Below, piece by piece: positions 1-7,518 of a stretch of 32,004 nucleotides of DNA (its first letter is position 1; each line of letters starts with the position of its first letter). The stretch covers positions 1 to 32,004 of the forward strand of contig CANJBX010000044.1 of NCBI GenBank assembly GCA_947472885.1, in the 5' to 3' direction. The DNA is from Hyphomicrobiaceae bacterium (GTDB lineage Bacteria; Pseudomonadota; Alphaproteobacteria; Rhizobiales; Xanthobacteraceae). Position numbers and translations under genes: made by a program. A model generated the notes under the pieces. That model searched no databases. It saw only the letters and a program-made list of their open reading frames with translations, and was not told the origin of the DNA.

Positions 1-1
1 G

Positions 2-115
2 ACCCACATCCATTCCCGTCTTTTTATGATTCTTGAGCAGATCTTGGCCCAGGGGGCGCCGGTTCCTTTGGATGTCGAAGTTCCCAATAGCACCCTGATT
101 TCAGTAGAAATCTGA
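2..115 (+). pseudogene. C-terminal 37 residues of an unrecognised protein, possibly an IS-encoded ORF (runs off the left edge)
   Basis: An open frame enters from the left edge and ends at TGA 113-115. Its last residues read ...PNSTLISVEI. I do not recognise the family. Immediately after the stop comes a T-rich stretch and the sequence TTCAACATCCTGTTAG. To me this resembles the terminal inverted repeat that follows transposase genes in several insertion sequences, but I cannot name the element. The LysR reading frame begins directly after it. The simplest interpretation is the 3' end of a mobile element. An ordinary upstream gene fused by rearrangement is the alternative. Only the open frame and its stop are seen directly. 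Confidence 0.4.
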
Positions 116-148
116 GCCCCCGATCGGTTTTTTCAACATCCTGTTAGG
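113..148 (+). mobile_element. Putative right terminus of an insertion sequence abutting a LysR gene
   Basis: This short stretch lies between the stop of the incoming reading frame (113-115) and the point from about 138 where LysR-type sequence becomes recognisable. It contains a run of six T and then TTCAACATCCTGTTAG. Reading the LysR frame upstream meets an in-frame TAG at 105-107, so LysR coding cannot extend through it. The other end of the element is outside the window, so no target duplication or matching inverted repeat can be checked. IS identity is inference. Confidence 0.35.
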
Positions 149-617
149 GCGGCTTCCAGCGGCGATGGCTGAACCTGACCTGGTTGCGGAGCCTTTGTTT
201 GACGAGCCTCTGGTGGTCGCCGCGGGCTTCGAAAGCCCGTGGGCAAAGCGGCGGAATTTGACCCTCGCCGATTTGAAGGAGGAGCCGTGGGTGCTGGCGC
301 AGCCGGGTAGCCTCGCAAGATCGCTGCAAGACGAAGCATTCCGGTTGAGCGGCCTCGATGTGCCGGCTGCAACGGTGCTGACCGTATCGCTTCATCTCTA
401 TATGCGAGTGATCGAAACGGGACGCTGGCTCGGACTGGTCCCGGCCTCGGTGATGCGCTTTGGCGGCAAGCAACTGCGCATCAAAGCCCTGCCGGTCAAG
501 CTATTGTCGCCTCCCGCGCCGGTGGGCATCGTTACCATCAAGGATCGGACGCTGACGCCGCTCGCCGAACGGTTTATCGATTGCGCGCGCAAAGTCGCGA
601 AGTCAGCGCGCTCGTGA
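135..617 (+). pseudogene. LysR-family transcriptional regulator, C-terminal fragment (5' truncated)
   Basis: About 160 codons remain of what should be a protein of roughly 300 residues. What is left is the second half of the LysR substrate-binding domain: the stretch reading LLGRLPAAMAEPDLVAEPLF, then the EPLVVAAG strand, a WVLAQPGS loop and the closing VGIVTIKDRTLTPLAERFI strand/helix typical of the family. The N-terminal helix-turn-helix and the first effector subdomain are absent. Reading upstream in frame gives a stop at 105-107. An ATG at 165 could start a 150-residue polypeptide, but this would not bind DNA. The fragment ends 31 bp before an alpha/beta hydrolase gene on the same strand, so the intact gene may have regulated the hydrolase-boxC-boxB block. 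Truncation most likely results from the adjacent IS-like terminus. Confidence 0.8.
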
Positions 618-648
618 CGATGGCCGGGCAAGGTCGATAGAGGTTGGA

Positions 649-1434
649 ATGTCAGTTTTGCAATCTTCCGGCCTTCTCGATCTCGGCGATCAGCAGCTTG
701 AATACAGGTTCGCCGGTCCGCGGCCGTCTGAGAAGCCGACGCTTGTGCTGCTTCATGAAGGTCTTGGTTGCGTTGGCCTGTGGGGCGATTTACCGGATAA
801 GCTTGCGGCAGCGACAGGCTGCGGCGTGTTCGCCTATTCGCGCGCAGGCTATGGCCAGTCGAGTACGATCGCGCTGCCGCGTCCGCTCACCTATATGCAT
901 CATGAAGCGCAGCAGGTGTTGCCGCGTGCGCTGGATGCCATCGGTTTCCAGCGCGGGTTCCTGATCGGTCACTCCGATGGTGCGTCAATTGCGGTGATCT
1001 ACGCCGGCAGCGTAGAAGACAAGCGCGTGGAAGGCATCACGCTGATCGCGCCGCATTTCTTCGTCGAGCAGAAGGGCATTACCGAAATCGCGAAGGCGAA
1101 AGCCGCGTATGAGACCGGCGATCTGCGCACCAAACTCTCCCGTTGGCACAAGAACGTGGATGCAGCGTTTCTTGGCTGGAACGGTGCCTGGCTCGATCCC
1201 GAGTTCCGCAAATGGAACATCGAGGAGTTTCTCCCGGCCATCCAGTGCCCCGTTCTGGCGATGCAGGGCATCGACGATCAATACGGCACCGACGCGCAGA
1301 TAAAGATGGTGCAGGCGAAGTGCCACGCCCCCGTGGAGGTAGCGATGCTGCCCGGCGTTCAGCACTCGCCGCACCGCGAGGCGCCCGATCTGGTCGTGGC
1401 GAAAATTGCCGAATTCGTGGCGCGCCTGACATAA
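649..1434 (+). CDS. Alpha/beta hydrolase
   Basis: A 261-residue cytoplasmic alpha/beta hydrolase with no signal peptide. Visible motifs are the oxyanion-side HEGLG after the first strand (about 36-40), the YSRAGYGQS loop (63-71), the nucleophile elbow GHSDG with Ser109, an acidic residue in GIDDQYG (Asp209/210) and His239 in GVQHSPH, giving a complete Ser-Asp-His triad. AGAGG lies just upstream of the ATG and supports this start. The gene sits 80 bp upstream of boxC on the same strand, so a role in benzoyl-CoA or ester/thioester hydrolysis around the box pathway is plausible. The substrate cannot be read from sequence; esterase, C-C hydrolase and thioesterase are all possible within this fold. 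Confidence 0.85.
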   Translation: MSVLQSSGLLDLGDQQLEYRFAGPRPSEKPTLVLLHEGLGCVGLWGDLPDKLAAATGCGVFAYSRAGYGQSSTIALPRPLTYMHHEAQQVLPRALDAIGFQRGFLIGHSDGASIAVIYAGSVEDKRVEGITLIAPHFFVEQKGITEIAKAKAAYETGDLRTKLSRWHKNVDAAFLGWNGAWLDPEFRKWNIEEFLPAIQCPVLAMQGIDDQYGTDAQIKMVQAKCHAPVEVAMLPGVQHSPHREAPDLVVAKIAEFVARLT

Positions 1435-1514
1435 GCCCAGCAAACGGCAGCTTGAGGGTTGCGGCGCGGTCGGCGATACTTGCGCAAACAAGCAGAGACA
1501 GGCGGAACCGCAGG

Positions 1515-3203
1515 ATGGCGCAGGCCGAACACAAGCTGGCGAACGGCGCGAGCCATATCGATTTCCAGACCTCGCCGGAAAAGTACCGTCACTGGAAATT
1601 GGCGGTTGAAGGTGAGATCGCCACCCTGTCGCTCGATGTGGACGAGAACGCCGGGCTGTTCGAGGGCTATCAACTCAAGCTGAACTCCTACGACCTCGGC
1701 GTCGATATCGAACTCGCGGACGCGGTGCGCCGGCTGCGCTTCGAGTACCCGCAAGTGAAGGCGGTGGTGATGCGCTCGGCCAAGAATCGCGTATTCTGCG
1801 CCGGCGCCAATATCCGCATGCTCGCCGGCGCATCGCACGCGCATAAAGTAAATTTCTGCAAATTCACCAACGAGACCCGCAACGGCATCGAGGATGCGGC
1901 GGAAAACTCCGGCATTCATTTTGTTTGCGCGATCAACGGTACGGCGGCGGGCGGCGGCTATGAACTCGCGTTGGCGGCCGGGCACATCATGCTGGTGGAC
2001 GATGGCACATCTGCGGTGTCGCTCCCCGAATTGCCGCTCCTCGCCGTGCTGCCGGGCACCGGCGGGCTGACCCGCGTCACCGACAAGCGCAAGGTACGGC
2101 GCGATCTTGCCGATGTGTTCTGCACGAAGGAAGAAGGCATCAAGGGCAAGCGCGCGGTGCAATGGCGGCTGGTTGATGAAGTCGTGCCGCAAACGAAACT
2201 TGACGCGCGTTCCGTCGAACGCGCCAGGGAACTGGCGGGCACGTCCAAACGCGCTAACGCCACAGTGGGCATCAAGCTGACGCCGCAGACACGCAAGTTC
2301 AGTACCGATGGCATTGAGTACGGGCTGGTGAATGTCGCCATCGACCGCACCCAACGCACGGCAACGATCACGATCACGGGGCCGGATGCGCAGCCGCCGG
2401 GAAGCGTGGAAGCATTTGTCAAAAGCGGTGCCGATAACTGGGTGCTGCGTGCCGCACGCGAACTCGACGACGCGCTGCTGCACCTGCGCAACAATGAATT
2501 CGAGATCGGCACGCTGATCTTCAAGACCGTCGGCGACATCGACATCCTGACCGCGCATAATGCCTTTTTGGGCAGCAACCGTTCGCACTGGCTGATCCAC
2601 GAAGTCACGCAGCTCTGGAAGTCTGTGCTCAAGCGGATCGACGTGACATCGCGCAGCCTTGTTGCCTTGATCGAGCCGGGCTCTTGCTTTGCCGGGGCGC
2701 TCGCGGAGATCGCGTTTGCCTGCGACCGTTCCTACATGCTGATCGGCCAGAAGGACGGCGACAACAAACCGCCTGCCGTGATGGCGCTGAGTGGCGGTAA
2801 TTTCGGCAGCTTCCCGATGGGGAACGGCATCACGCGGCTTCAGACGCGCTTTCTCGCGGATCCCTCACAGGTCGAGAAGCTTGCCGAAAAGAAGGGCGAG
2901 AAGATCGACGCCGAGCAGGCGGAAGAGCTCGGTCTCATCACGTTTGCGCGCGACGACATCGACTGGGACGACGAGGTGCGCATGTTCATCGAAGAGCGCA
3001 AAAGCTATTCGCCCGATGCGTTGACCGGCATGGAAGCCAATCTCCGTTTTGCCGGACCGGAAACAATGGAAACCAAAATCTTTGCGCGCCTGACGGCGTG
3101 GCAGAACTGGATCTTCCAGCGCCCCAACGCCGTCGGCGAGGAAGGCGCGCTGCGCCGCTACGGCAGCGGGCAAAAAGCCGCATTCGACCTGCGCCGGGTG
3201 TGA
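1515..3203 (+). CDS. boxC: BoxC, 2,3-epoxybenzoyl-CoA dihydrolase
   Basis: A 562-residue crotonase-superfamily enzyme, about the usual BoxC length. In the aerobic hybrid (box) pathway BoxC takes 2,3-epoxybenzoyl-CoA, adds two waters and opens the ring to 3,4-dehydroadipyl-CoA semialdehyde plus formate. The N-terminal crotonase core carries FCAGANIRML (about 94-103; oxyanion hole), INGTAAGGGYELALA (140-154) with Glu150, and LPELPLLAVLPGTGG with Glu172, the two acidic residues expected of this family. A second, longer C-terminal half distinguishes BoxC from ordinary enoyl-CoA hydratases. The reading frame is open far upstream, but the start at 1515 is chosen because the protein begins there as in relatives and the upstream codons overlap the hydrolase gene. 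boxB follows 53 bp downstream, so the two are probably co-transcribed. Confidence 0.93.
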   Translation: MAQAEHKLANGASHIDFQTSPEKYRHWKLAVEGEIATLSLDVDENAGLFEGYQLKLNSYDLGVDIELADAVRRLRFEYPQVKAVVMRSAKNRVFCAGANIRMLAGASHAHKVNFCKFTNETRNGIEDAAENSGIHFVCAINGTAAGGGYELALAAGHIMLVDDGTSAVSLPELPLLAVLPGTGGLTRVTDKRKVRRDLADVFCTKEEGIKGKRAVQWRLVDEVVPQTKLDARSVERARELAGTSKRANATVGIKLTPQTRKFSTDGIEYGLVNVAIDRTQRTATITITGPDAQPPGSVEAFVKSGADNWVLRAARELDDALLHLRNNEFEIGTLIFKTVGDIDILTAHNAFLGSNRSHWLIHEVTQLWKSVLKRIDVTSRSLVALIEPGSCFAGALAEIAFACDRSYMLIGQKDGDNKPPAVMALSGGNFGSFPMGNGITRLQTRFLADPSQVEKLAEKKGEKIDAEQAEELGLITFARDDIDWDDEVRMFIEERKSYSPDALTGMEANLRFAGPETMETKIFARLTAWQNWIFQRPNAVGEEGALRRYGSGQKAAFDLRRV

Positions 3204-3256
3204 TAGCTTTGGCATAACAAGGCCGCGCGAGCGGAAGCGAGACAAGGGAGCCAGTC

Positions 3257-4702
3257 ATGGAAATCGGCAGCGTCGATTATTCGACCAAGATTCCAAACAA
3301 CGTCGGCCTCACCGAAGACCGTCAGGTGCTGCGCGCGCTGGAAAGCTGGCATCCGGGCTATCTCAGCTGGTGGAAAGACATGGGGCCGGAGGGCTTCCAG
3401 GATTCGCTCGTCTATCTGCGCACGGCGGTATCGGTGGATCCGAAAGGCTGGGCCAAATTCGACTATGTGAAGATGCCCGATTATCGCTGGGGCATTCTGC
3501 TGGCGCCGCAGGAAGAAGGCCGCAAGGTGAACTTCGGCATCCACAAGGGCGAGGTTGCATGGCAGGAAGTGCCCGGCGAGTATCGCGCGCTGCTGCGCCG
3601 CCTCGTCGTCATCCAGGGCGATACCGAACCGGCCTCCGTTGAACAGCAGCGCTATTTGGGCAAGACCGCGCCGTCGCTCTACGACATGCGCAACCTGTTT
3701 CAGGTCAATGTGGAGGAGGGCCGTCACCTGTGGGCGATGGTCTACCTGCTGCACAAGTATTTCGGCCGCGACGGCCGCGAAGAGGCCGGCGAGTTGCTGC
3801 GCCGCCGCTCGGGCTCGGAGGACGCGCCCCGCATGCTCGGCGCGTTCAACGAAGCGACGCCCGACTGGCTTTCGTTCTTCATGTTCACGTTCTTCACCGA
3901 CCGCGATGGCAAGATGCAGCTCGAAAGCCTCGCGCAATCCGGCTTCGATCCGCTGTCGCGTACTTGCCGCTTCATGCTGACCGAAGAGGCGCACCACATG
4001 TTTGTCGGCGAGACCGGCATCCGTCGCGTCATCCAGCGCACCTGTGAAGCGATGCAGGCGGCGGGCATCGAGGATGCCAGCGAGATTGCCAAGGTGCGTG
4101 CGCTCGGCGTGATTGACCTGCCGACCTTGCAGAAGAAACTCAATCTGCATTATTCGCTGTCGCTCGACCTGTTCGGTTCGGAAGTCTCGACCAATGCGGC
4201 AAATGCTTACAACAACGGCATCAAGGGTCGCTTCCGCGAAACCCACATCGACGACGATCACCAGCTGACCAGTTCGATCTATCCGGTACTCAAGCTCGTT
4301 AATGGCGTGATCCGCCAGGTCGATGAACCGGCGCTGACCGCGCTCAACATGCGCCTGCGCGACGATTACACCTCCGATTGCGAGAACGGCATTTCGCGCT
4401 GGAACAAGATCATCGAAGGGTTCGGCATCACCTATCGCCTGAGTCTGCCGCATGTGGCGTTCAACCGGCATATCGGCGAATTCCGTGACGCTGAGGCGAC
4501 GCCGGCGGGCGATCTTGTCAGTGCGTCTGAGTGGCAGGCGCAAAGCGGGCGCTATCTGCCGTCGAACGACGATGCCGCCTATATCGAAAGCCTGATGAAA
4601 CCGGAAACCCAGCCCGGCAAATACGCCAACTGGATCGCGCCGCCCAAGGTCGGCATTGACAACAAGCCTGGCGATTATGAATACGTGATGATCGCTGCGT
4701 AA
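3257..4702 (+). CDS. boxB: BoxB, benzoyl-CoA 2,3-epoxidase, diiron oxygenase component
   Basis: A 481-residue diiron monooxygenase that epoxidises benzoyl-CoA using O2 and electrons from the reductase BoxA. The expected diiron ligand set is visible: Glu124 (GDTEPAS), Glu154 and His157 (EEGRH), Asp215 (FFTDRDG), Glu244 and His247 (EEAHH). The spacing matches the ligands known for BoxB of Azoarcus evansii with a constant offset of four residues. AAGGGAG is a good ribosome binding site before ATG 3257. It follows boxC by 53 bp and is followed after 58 bp by a MetE-type gene. No boxA, boxD or benzoate-CoA ligase gene is present in the window, so reductant must come from a gene located elsewhere. 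Confidence 0.95.
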   Translation: MEIGSVDYSTKIPNNVGLTEDRQVLRALESWHPGYLSWWKDMGPEGFQDSLVYLRTAVSVDPKGWAKFDYVKMPDYRWGILLAPQEEGRKVNFGIHKGEVAWQEVPGEYRALLRRLVVIQGDTEPASVEQQRYLGKTAPSLYDMRNLFQVNVEEGRHLWAMVYLLHKYFGRDGREEAGELLRRRSGSEDAPRMLGAFNEATPDWLSFFMFTFFTDRDGKMQLESLAQSGFDPLSRTCRFMLTEEAHHMFVGETGIRRVIQRTCEAMQAAGIEDASEIAKVRALGVIDLPTLQKKLNLHYSLSLDLFGSEVSTNAANAYNNGIKGRFRETHIDDDHQLTSSIYPVLKLVNGVIRQVDEPALTALNMRLRDDYTSDCENGISRWNKIIEGFGITYRLSLPHVAFNRHIGEFRDAEATPAGDLVSASEWQAQSGRYLPSNDDAAYIESLMKPETQPGKYANWIAPPKVGIDNKPGDYEYVMIAA

Positions 4703-4760
4703 CGCGCGGCGAAAAGGCCAGCGGAAAAATCCGCGGTAGTAATCGGGGGAAGTAAACACC

Positions 4761-5882
4761 ATGCAGCGCAAGACGCCGCCATTTCGCGCCGATCACGTCG
4801 GCAGTCTGCTGCGGCCCGCGGCGGTCCAACAGGCCAAGGTGAAACACGCCAGAGGCGAGATCACCGCGCAGGCGCTGAAGGAAATCGAGGATCGCGAGAT
4901 CGCGCGGCTGATCGTCATGCAGCAGGAGATTGGCCTGCACAGCATCACGGACGGTGAATTGCGACGCGCCATGTGGCATCGCGATTTTCTCAGCTATCTG
5001 ACCGGCGTCACCTCGATCGACACCGAAAAGCCGTTCGAGTGGGGCGGCGTGAAGGGCGCGGCGCTCAACCTGCGCATCGACGGCAAGTTCGATTTTCCCG
5101 CCGACCACCCGCACCTCGAACATTTCCGGTTTGTCAAAAGCCACACCAAGGCGCCGGCCGTTGCGAAAATGACGATTCCGTCACCGAGCGTGATCGCGCC
5201 GGCCAAGCTGTTCGATGTGCAGAACGCGCAGGCGCCGGCCTATCGCGATCTCGACAAGCTCCACGAGGATTTATGTGCGGCCTACCGCAAGGCGGTACAG
5301 GCGTTCTATGACGCCGGCTGCCGTTATCTGCAGATCGACGAAGTGCGGATGGTTGCGGTGGCGGACCCCGCCTTCCGCAAGACGCGTGGACTTTCGGATG
5401 ACGATTTCCAGAAACTGATCGCGCTGTTCGAACGCCTGCTGACCGACTCGCTGCGCGACCGGCCCAAGGACATGACGATTTCAATGCACAACTGCCGCGG
5501 CAATTTCCGTTCGCGCTGGGCGGCGGAAGGCAGCTACGAGCCGGTCGCCGAAAAACTGTTCAACATTCCGGGCATCGACGCGTATTTTCTGGAATACGAC
5601 AGCGAACGCGCAGGCGGTTTCGAGCCGCTGCGGTTCCTGCCCAAGCCCAAGCTTGCCGTGCTTGGCCTCGTCACCAGCAAGACTGGCGCGCTGGAATCGA
5701 AAGACGCCATCAAGCGTCGCATCGACGAGGCGACGAAATATGTCGATCTCGACCGCATCTGCCTGTCGCCGCAGTGCGGCTTTGCCTCGACCGAGGAAGG
5801 CAACGACCTTGCCGAGGAGCAGCAGTGGGCCAAGCTCGCCTTCGTCCGCGAGATTGCCGATGAGGTCTGGGGCCGCAGTTGA
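4761..5882 (+). CDS. MetE-type zinc methyltransferase paralogue 1 (single catalytic domain)
   Basis: A 373-residue homologue of the C-terminal (catalytic) domain of cobalamin-independent methionine synthase, of the YxjG/YxjH/COG0620 type. It begins with the family N-terminus PPFRADHVGSLLRPA and contains ITDGELRR (62-69) and YLQIDE (189-194). Its zinc ligands are complete: His243 and Cys245 in MHNCRGN, Glu278 in FLEYDSERAG and Cys339 in SPQCGFAS. The N-terminal domain of full MetE (about 750 residues) is absent. GGGGGAAG precedes the ATG. The gene lies 58 bp after boxB on the same strand, which suggests co-expression with the epoxidase/dihydrolase pair. It may be a methionine synthase-like enzyme or another zinc-thiolate alkyltransferase; the epoxyalkane:coenzyme M transferase is a member of this superfamily. 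Confidence 0.88.
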   Translation: MQRKTPPFRADHVGSLLRPAAVQQAKVKHARGEITAQALKEIEDREIARLIVMQQEIGLHSITDGELRRAMWHRDFLSYLTGVTSIDTEKPFEWGGVKGAALNLRIDGKFDFPADHPHLEHFRFVKSHTKAPAVAKMTIPSPSVIAPAKLFDVQNAQAPAYRDLDKLHEDLCAAYRKAVQAFYDAGCRYLQIDEVRMVAVADPAFRKTRGLSDDDFQKLIALFERLLTDSLRDRPKDMTISMHNCRGNFRSRWAAEGSYEPVAEKLFNIPGIDAYFLEYDSERAGGFEPLRFLPKPKLAVLGLVTSKTGALESKDAIKRRIDEATKYVDLDRICLSPQCGFASTEEGNDLAEEQQWAKLAFVREIADEVWGRS

Positions 5883-6004
5883 GGCATGCAAGCGAGGCAT
5901 GAGTGCGGATGGATTTTGCTCCCGCACCGGCTGCGCTACGCTGCCTGTAACTATCGCCTAGCCGATTCCTGCCCGGCCGGTCAGCAATAACTTCGTGAGG
6001 AAAC

Positions 6005-6937
6005 ATGGCGCTCCTGATCAATTTCTTTTTCGGCAAACCCGAGGACTGGAAAGCGTATTTCGCCCGCGAGATGCCGGACCTCGACGTTCGCTTCTGGCCG
6101 GAGGCGGGGAACCGCGACGAGATCGACGTGATTGCCTGCGGCTGGCTGCCGGAAGGCGAGTTCAATACGTTCCCCAATCTCAAGCTGATCGTGTCGCTGC
6201 TGGCGGGACCGGACCATCTGCTGCATGACCCGGCGGTGCCGACGCATGTGCCGATCGTGCGCGCGGGCAATCCCGAGGGCGACGAGATGATGACGGAGAC
6301 GACGCTCCTTCATGTGCTGCGGCACCACCGCAATCTGCCGGCCTACGCAGCGGCGCAGGCGCGTTCCGAATGGGCGAACCTGCCGCGCGTGCCGGCGCGC
6401 GAGCGCAAGGTCGGCGTCATGGGGCTGGGGCTGATCGGGCTTGCGGCGGCGCAGGCATTGGCCGGATTGCATTTCCAGGTCGCGGGGTGGGTGCGCCGTC
6501 CGCGCGCGGCTGTGGATGGCGTCGAAGTGTTCGCCGGCCGCGACACGCTGGATGCGTTCCTGGCGCGCAGTGAAATCCTGGTGAACCTGCTGCCGCTGAC
6601 GAGTGAGCTTGAGAACATCCTCGACGCAAAGGCTTTTGCGAAAATGCCCAAAGGCGGCGCGGTGATTAACCTCGGCCGCGGCGGGCATCTGGTCGAGAAG
6701 GATCTGATCGCGGCGCTCGATTCAGAATACCTCGCGGCGGCGACGCTCGATGTGTTCCGGCAGGAACCGCTGCCGAAGGAAGACCCGCTGTGGAAACACC
6801 CGAAGGTCACGATCATGCCGCATGCGTCGCGGCGGGTGGAGATCAAGCCGATGATGCCGCGTGTGGTGCACGCGATCCATTGCCTGAGCGAGGGCCGGCC
6901 GCTGGAAAACGAGATCGACCGCAAGCTGGGTTACTAG
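6005..6937 (+). CDS. D-2-hydroxyacid dehydrogenase, GhrA-like (glyoxylate/hydroxypyruvate reductase A)
   Basis: A 310-residue NAD(P)H-dependent 2-hydroxyacid dehydrogenase that probably reduces a 2-oxoacid such as glyoxylate or hydroxypyruvate. The Rossmann motif GLGLIG lies at 140-145. The catalytic triad is visible as Arg225 (NLGRGG), Glu254 (FRQEPLP) and His273 (MPHAS). The short PHAS end and overall length fit the GhrA branch rather than the longer PdxB/SerA type. Start ATG 6005 is preceded by GAGGAAAC. It lies 122 bp after MetE paralogue 1 on the same strand and converges on the histone-like gene across two hairpins. Its place next to the box genes may be incidental; the exact substrate is not determined. 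Confidence 0.88.
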   Translation: MALLINFFFGKPEDWKAYFAREMPDLDVRFWPEAGNRDEIDVIACGWLPEGEFNTFPNLKLIVSLLAGPDHLLHDPAVPTHVPIVRAGNPEGDEMMTETTLLHVLRHHRNLPAYAAAQARSEWANLPRVPARERKVGVMGLGLIGLAAAQALAGLHFQVAGWVRRPRAAVDGVEVFAGRDTLDAFLARSEILVNLLPLTSELENILDAKAFAKMPKGGAVINLGRGGHLVEKDLIAALDSEYLAAATLDVFRQEPLPKEDPLWKHPKVTIMPHASRRVEIKPMMPRVVHAIHCLSEGRPLENEIDRKLGY

Positions 6938-6956
6938 GCGCTCGCAATATAGGGTG

Positions 6957-6981
6957 CTGCCCGCGCCCGGTACGCGGGCAG
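6957..6981. terminator. GC-rich hairpin between convergent genes
   Basis: A perfect 9-bp stem, CTGCCCGCG with CGCGGGCAG, around a 7-nt loop, 19 bp after the stop of the GhrA-like gene. It lacks a clear T tract on the plus strand, so it may act as a weak or Rho-assisted terminator. Confidence 0.5.
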
Positions 6982-6989
6982 TGCGATGT

Positions 6990-7008
6990 GGAAAACGCCT
7001 GGCGGCGT
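6990..7008 (-). terminator. Rho-independent terminator of the histone-like gene
   Basis: On the minus strand the sequence is ACGCC, a 4-nt loop, GGCGT and then TTTTC, beginning 4 nt after the stop codon of the gene ending at 7013. A short GC stem followed directly by a T run is a classic intrinsic terminator, though the stem is only 5 bp. Confidence 0.6.
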
Positions 7009-7012
7009 AAAG

Positions 7013-7408
7013 CTACTGCTGCTCCGATGTGCCCGGCGGCTCCATCTTGTTGCGCAGTTCGTCGGTTTCCTTTGCCGTATCCACCACGGTCTGGAATGCG
7101 CCTGAGACTTTCTCGGTGAAAGTCTTTGGCGCGGCTGCGGGAGCAGGCTTGGGCCTGGGCGCCGGTTTGGGCATCGACTTCATTGAAGCCACGGGGGCGG
7201 CCTTCGTTTTGGCGGCAGGCTTCTTCTTTGCGGCGGCCTTTTTCTTCTTGGCCGATTTCTTGACGGCCGGCTTTGCCCTGGATTTTTTCGCGGCGGGCTT
7301 CTTTTTTGATTTTTTGGCTTTTGATTTTTTGGCGACGGCTTTCGCCTTCGCGCGTTTTACTTTTTTGGATTTTGGAGCTGATTTCTTCTTCTTGGCTTTT
7401 TTAGCCAT
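7013..7408 (-). CDS. Lysine/alanine-rich histone H1-like DNA-binding protein
   Basis: A 131-residue, very basic protein. The first two thirds are irregular AKK/KKPAAKK/KSKAKK repeats with almost no acidic residues, resembling eukaryotic histone H1 tails and the bacterial H1-like proteins. It is followed by a proline/alanine linker (PAPRPKPAP) and a short C-terminal helix-like segment of mixed charge (TFTEKVSGAFQTVVDTAKETDEL) that is not repetitive. The start at 7408 is chosen because GGAGG lies just upstream and the basic repeats begin at once; the frame is open further upstream without a ribosome binding site. A nucleoid or RNA-associated role is inferred from composition only. The coding strand is AAG/GCC-rich, so the plus strand here looks like a T/C-rich low-complexity tract. 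Confidence 0.8.
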   Translation of the reverse strand: MAKKAKKKKSAPKSKKVKRAKAKAVAKKSKAKKSKKKPAAKKSRAKPAVKKSAKKKKAAAKKKPAAKTKAAPVASMKSMPKPAPRPKPAPAAAPKTFTEKVSGAFQTVVDTAKETDELRNKMEPPGTSEQQ

Positions 7409-7518
7409 GGGGAGCCTCCGAGCATCGGCGGGATCGCCGCGCCAAGGATGAGACTCTTCCTGCGCGGCGTCCAGAGGCGGAGTGTGAATTCGCACCGTGG
7501 AGTTTGGTTGCGTTACAC

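Noticed and set aside
1143-1514. An N-terminal extension of boxC of 124 codons
   Set aside because: It overlaps the hydrolase gene in another frame and has no family similarity. The BoxC N-terminus starts at 1515.
4703-4760. A SAM (S-box) or other methionine riboswitch before the MetE-type genes
   Set aside because: The leaders are too short (58, 94 and 98 bp), and no S-box-like conserved stems or terminator/antiterminator pair is visible at any of the three paralogues.
3158-4771. A 537-codon open frame on the minus strand opposite boxB
   Set aside because: It mirrors boxB exactly. Its translation is Arg/His/Ala-rich with no family motifs, and long antisense frames are expected from high-GC third positions.
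7140-7400. T/C-rich low-complexity tract as a repeat array or CRISPR-like region
   Set aside because: It is simply the non-coding strand of the Lys/Ala-rich histone-like gene; there are no regular spacers.
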